Source of the DNA: Bacteroidales bacterium
GTDB lineage: Bacteria; Bacteroidota; Bacteroidia; Bacteroidales; F082
DNA: 64,000 nt
Reading direction: 5' to 3'
Assembly: GCA_017561025.1 (NCBI GenBank)
Contig: JAFZDU010000095.1
Location: 1-64,000 of the forward strand
Both the position numbers and the translations under genes were made by a program. Numbering within the stretch: the stretch's first letter is position 1; every line of letters starts with the position of its first letter. The notes beneath the pieces were generated by a model that did not search any database, was not told the DNA's origin, and worked only from the letters and a program-made list of their open reading frames with translations. Shown in pieces: positions 62,796 to 64,000 of this stretch.

Positions 62796-63941
62796 CTATC
62801 GCAATTTTAAAATATCATCATAAAAGCTGATTAAACATTTCTGAACAAAACTTTTTTCAAATCTATTGTTTATTAAGGGACGAGCGTTTGTAGCCATTTC
62901 TTCACGAATAGAAGTATTGATCAGCATTATTTTCATAGCTTTATAAAGCGCATCGGCATTTTTGGATGGAACAATGAGGCCATTCTCTCCATTAATTATA
63001 ATCTCACGTGAACCATTTATATCAGTAACTATTGAAGGTAACCCCATAGCTCCTGCTTCCATAACTGTGTTTGGGAAGCCTTCACGATAGCTTGGCATTA
63101 CAAAGCAGTCAGACTTAAGGTACTCCTTCAGAAGGTTATCCCCATACTTCGGGCCACATAAATCTATTGAAGAGGTAGTCTCCATAAGTCGTACGATTTC
63201 TGATTTTACGGGATCAAGATTTGCCTCACTTTCTCCGACTAAAGCAAGCCTAGTTTCTGGATATTCCTTATTAAGACGAACAAATGCCTCAACCAACTCA
63301 TTAATGCCTTTATCACCCACAATACGACCGACAAAAAGATATCTGAACACATTTTCATCCTTCTTTACATCTGCAAAGCGTGTTGGATTGAAACGTTCCA
63401 TATCTACTCCCATCACATTACCATAGCCAAGAACTCTCATAGGCTTTTTGCAAATGCCATGATTCTTCAAGTCATCAAGAACACCCTGGCCTTCAGGGAT
63501 AACATGAGTAGCACAAGCACAAGTAAGCCAGTCTGTGGCCATGAGGATTCTACGTTTAATGCCTGTTGAGGTTGGCCAAACTAGACCTGTAAAAGTGTGA
63601 ATGCGCATAGGCACTCCTGTCAGCCATGCAGCAATCATAGACAAAAGACCTGCCTTTGGAGTCATGGAATGCACCATGTATGGTTTTTCATTGCGCATTA
63701 CCTTTATCATCTGACAAAGTGACTTTACATCCTTTGTAAACGAAATATGGCGTTCCATTGGCACCTCTATCGTCTTTTCTTGTGGATGTCTATGATTGAA
63801 GTCATCCAATTCCTTACCCGGAGAGGTAACAACTATAACCTCATAGCCATCATCTTTCAACCTCATCATAATCTCCTCAAAAAAACTGATTGACTGAGGG
63901 ACTGTGACTGATCGTATAATTTTCTTCTTGTTTCGTATCAT
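62796..63941 (-). CDS. GT4-like glycosyltransferase (PglA-like)
   Basis: The 381-residue protein has the GT-B layout. It starts KIIRSVTVPQSISFFEEIMM, has VHSMTPKAGLLSMIAAWLTG and IHTFTGLVWPTSTGIKRRIL in the acceptor half, and LFVGRIVGDKGINELVEAFV and MPSYREGFPNTVMEAGAMGL (E-x7-E) in the donor half. The acceptor half resembles the PglA type that adds the second sugar to an undecaprenyl-linked diNAcBac-like sugar. It is the first gene of this operon seen in the window. Confidence 0.88.
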   Translation of the reverse strand: MIRNKKKIIRSVTVPQSISFFEEIMMRLKDDGYEVIVVTSPGKELDDFNHRHPQEKTIEVPMERHISFTKDVKSLCQMIKVMRNEKPYMVHSMTPKAGLLSMIAAWLTGVPMRIHTFTGLVWPTSTGIKRRILMATDWLTCACATHVIPEGQGVLDDLKNHGICKKPMRVLGYGNVMGVDMERFNPTRFADVKKDENVFRYLFVGRIVGDKGINELVEAFVRLNKEYPETRLALVGESEANLDPVKSEIVRLMETTSSIDLCGPKYGDNLLKEYLKSDCFVMPSYREGFPNTVMEAGAMGLPSIVTDINGSREIIINGENGLIVPSKNADALYKAMKIMLINTSIREEMATNARPLINNRFEKSFVQKCLISFYDDILKLR

Positions 63942-64000
63942 AATTGCTTACTATTTGTCTCCGTCTCATACCCGTTGGGGTTATTTTTTTGGAACTTCCA

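Overview
The window looks like a Bacteroidales chromosome, probably from a gut or rumen species. The reasons are capsule genes of Bacteroides type (lipoprotein exporter, Wzc-like kinase with a Gly-Tyr tail, PHP-type phosphatase), several perfect TAnnTTTG (-7) promoter boxes, Bacteroidales-type IS66 and DUF4372-type IS4 remnants, and weak ribosome binding sites. Base composition is mosaic. Some genes are about 50% GC (initial capsule genes, FucNAc genes, WbuC cupin, aminotransferase). Glycosyltransferase and defence genes are clearly AT-rich.

Region 1 (1-29505, + strand) is a capsule or surface-polysaccharide operon. It begins after a terminator with a FlaA1/CapD-type dehydratase, a Wza-like exporter, a Wzc-like kinase and a CpsB-like phosphatase. 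FnlA/B/C-type genes for UDP-L-FucNAc follow, then a flippase, a MurB-like protein, a pyruvyltransferase, glycosyltransferases, a polymerase, acetyl/acyltransferases, ATP-grasp proteins, a CapA-like protein, a reductase, an initiating sugar transferase, a PIG-L deacetylase and a WbuC cupin. Two dead IS66 copies flank one glycosyltransferase, and the second copy cuts a dead IS4-type element. A strong bidirectional hairpin ends the operon.

Region 2 (29560-32854, - strand) carries a DarTG toxin-antitoxin pair and a membrane TIR protein. Region 3 (33022-44482) is a defence-like island lying between two 221-bp direct repeats (about 96% identical). It holds a Cas2/SinR-like protein with a DUF3696 ATPase and an unknown partner, a broken DUF2971 gene, a 1414-residue DUF4365-STAND NTPase (Avs-like), a decayed KAP NTPase, an IS66 scrap and a DUF2589 pair. 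The right repeat copy contains the 5' end of the TIR gene and a complete 28-residue small ORF, so the island appears to have separated the TIR gene from the aminotransferase.

Region 4 (44623-63941, - strand) is a second polysaccharide operon (GT4 glycosyltransferase, PglC-like sugar transferase, PLP decarboxylase, ATP-grasp, aminotransferase). It is split by a second island (46176-59884). That island holds a three-gene unit of a membrane coiled-coil protein, a DGQHR protein and a membrane STAND NTPase; a three-gene unit of an unknown protein, a four-helix membrane protein and an NdpA-like protein; an ORF6N regulator with a 317-residue partner; and a tight three-gene unit of unknown proteins. 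Two transcription units in this island share an upstream module with a conserved inverted repeat.

The best candidates for undescribed systems are the DGQHR/TM-STAND operon, the Cas2-like/DUF3696/unknown operon, the NdpA/4TM/unknown operon and the 46.5-48.2 kb triplet. No CRISPR array, tRNA or rRNA was seen. Functional calls rest on reading motifs by eye; no database search was run.
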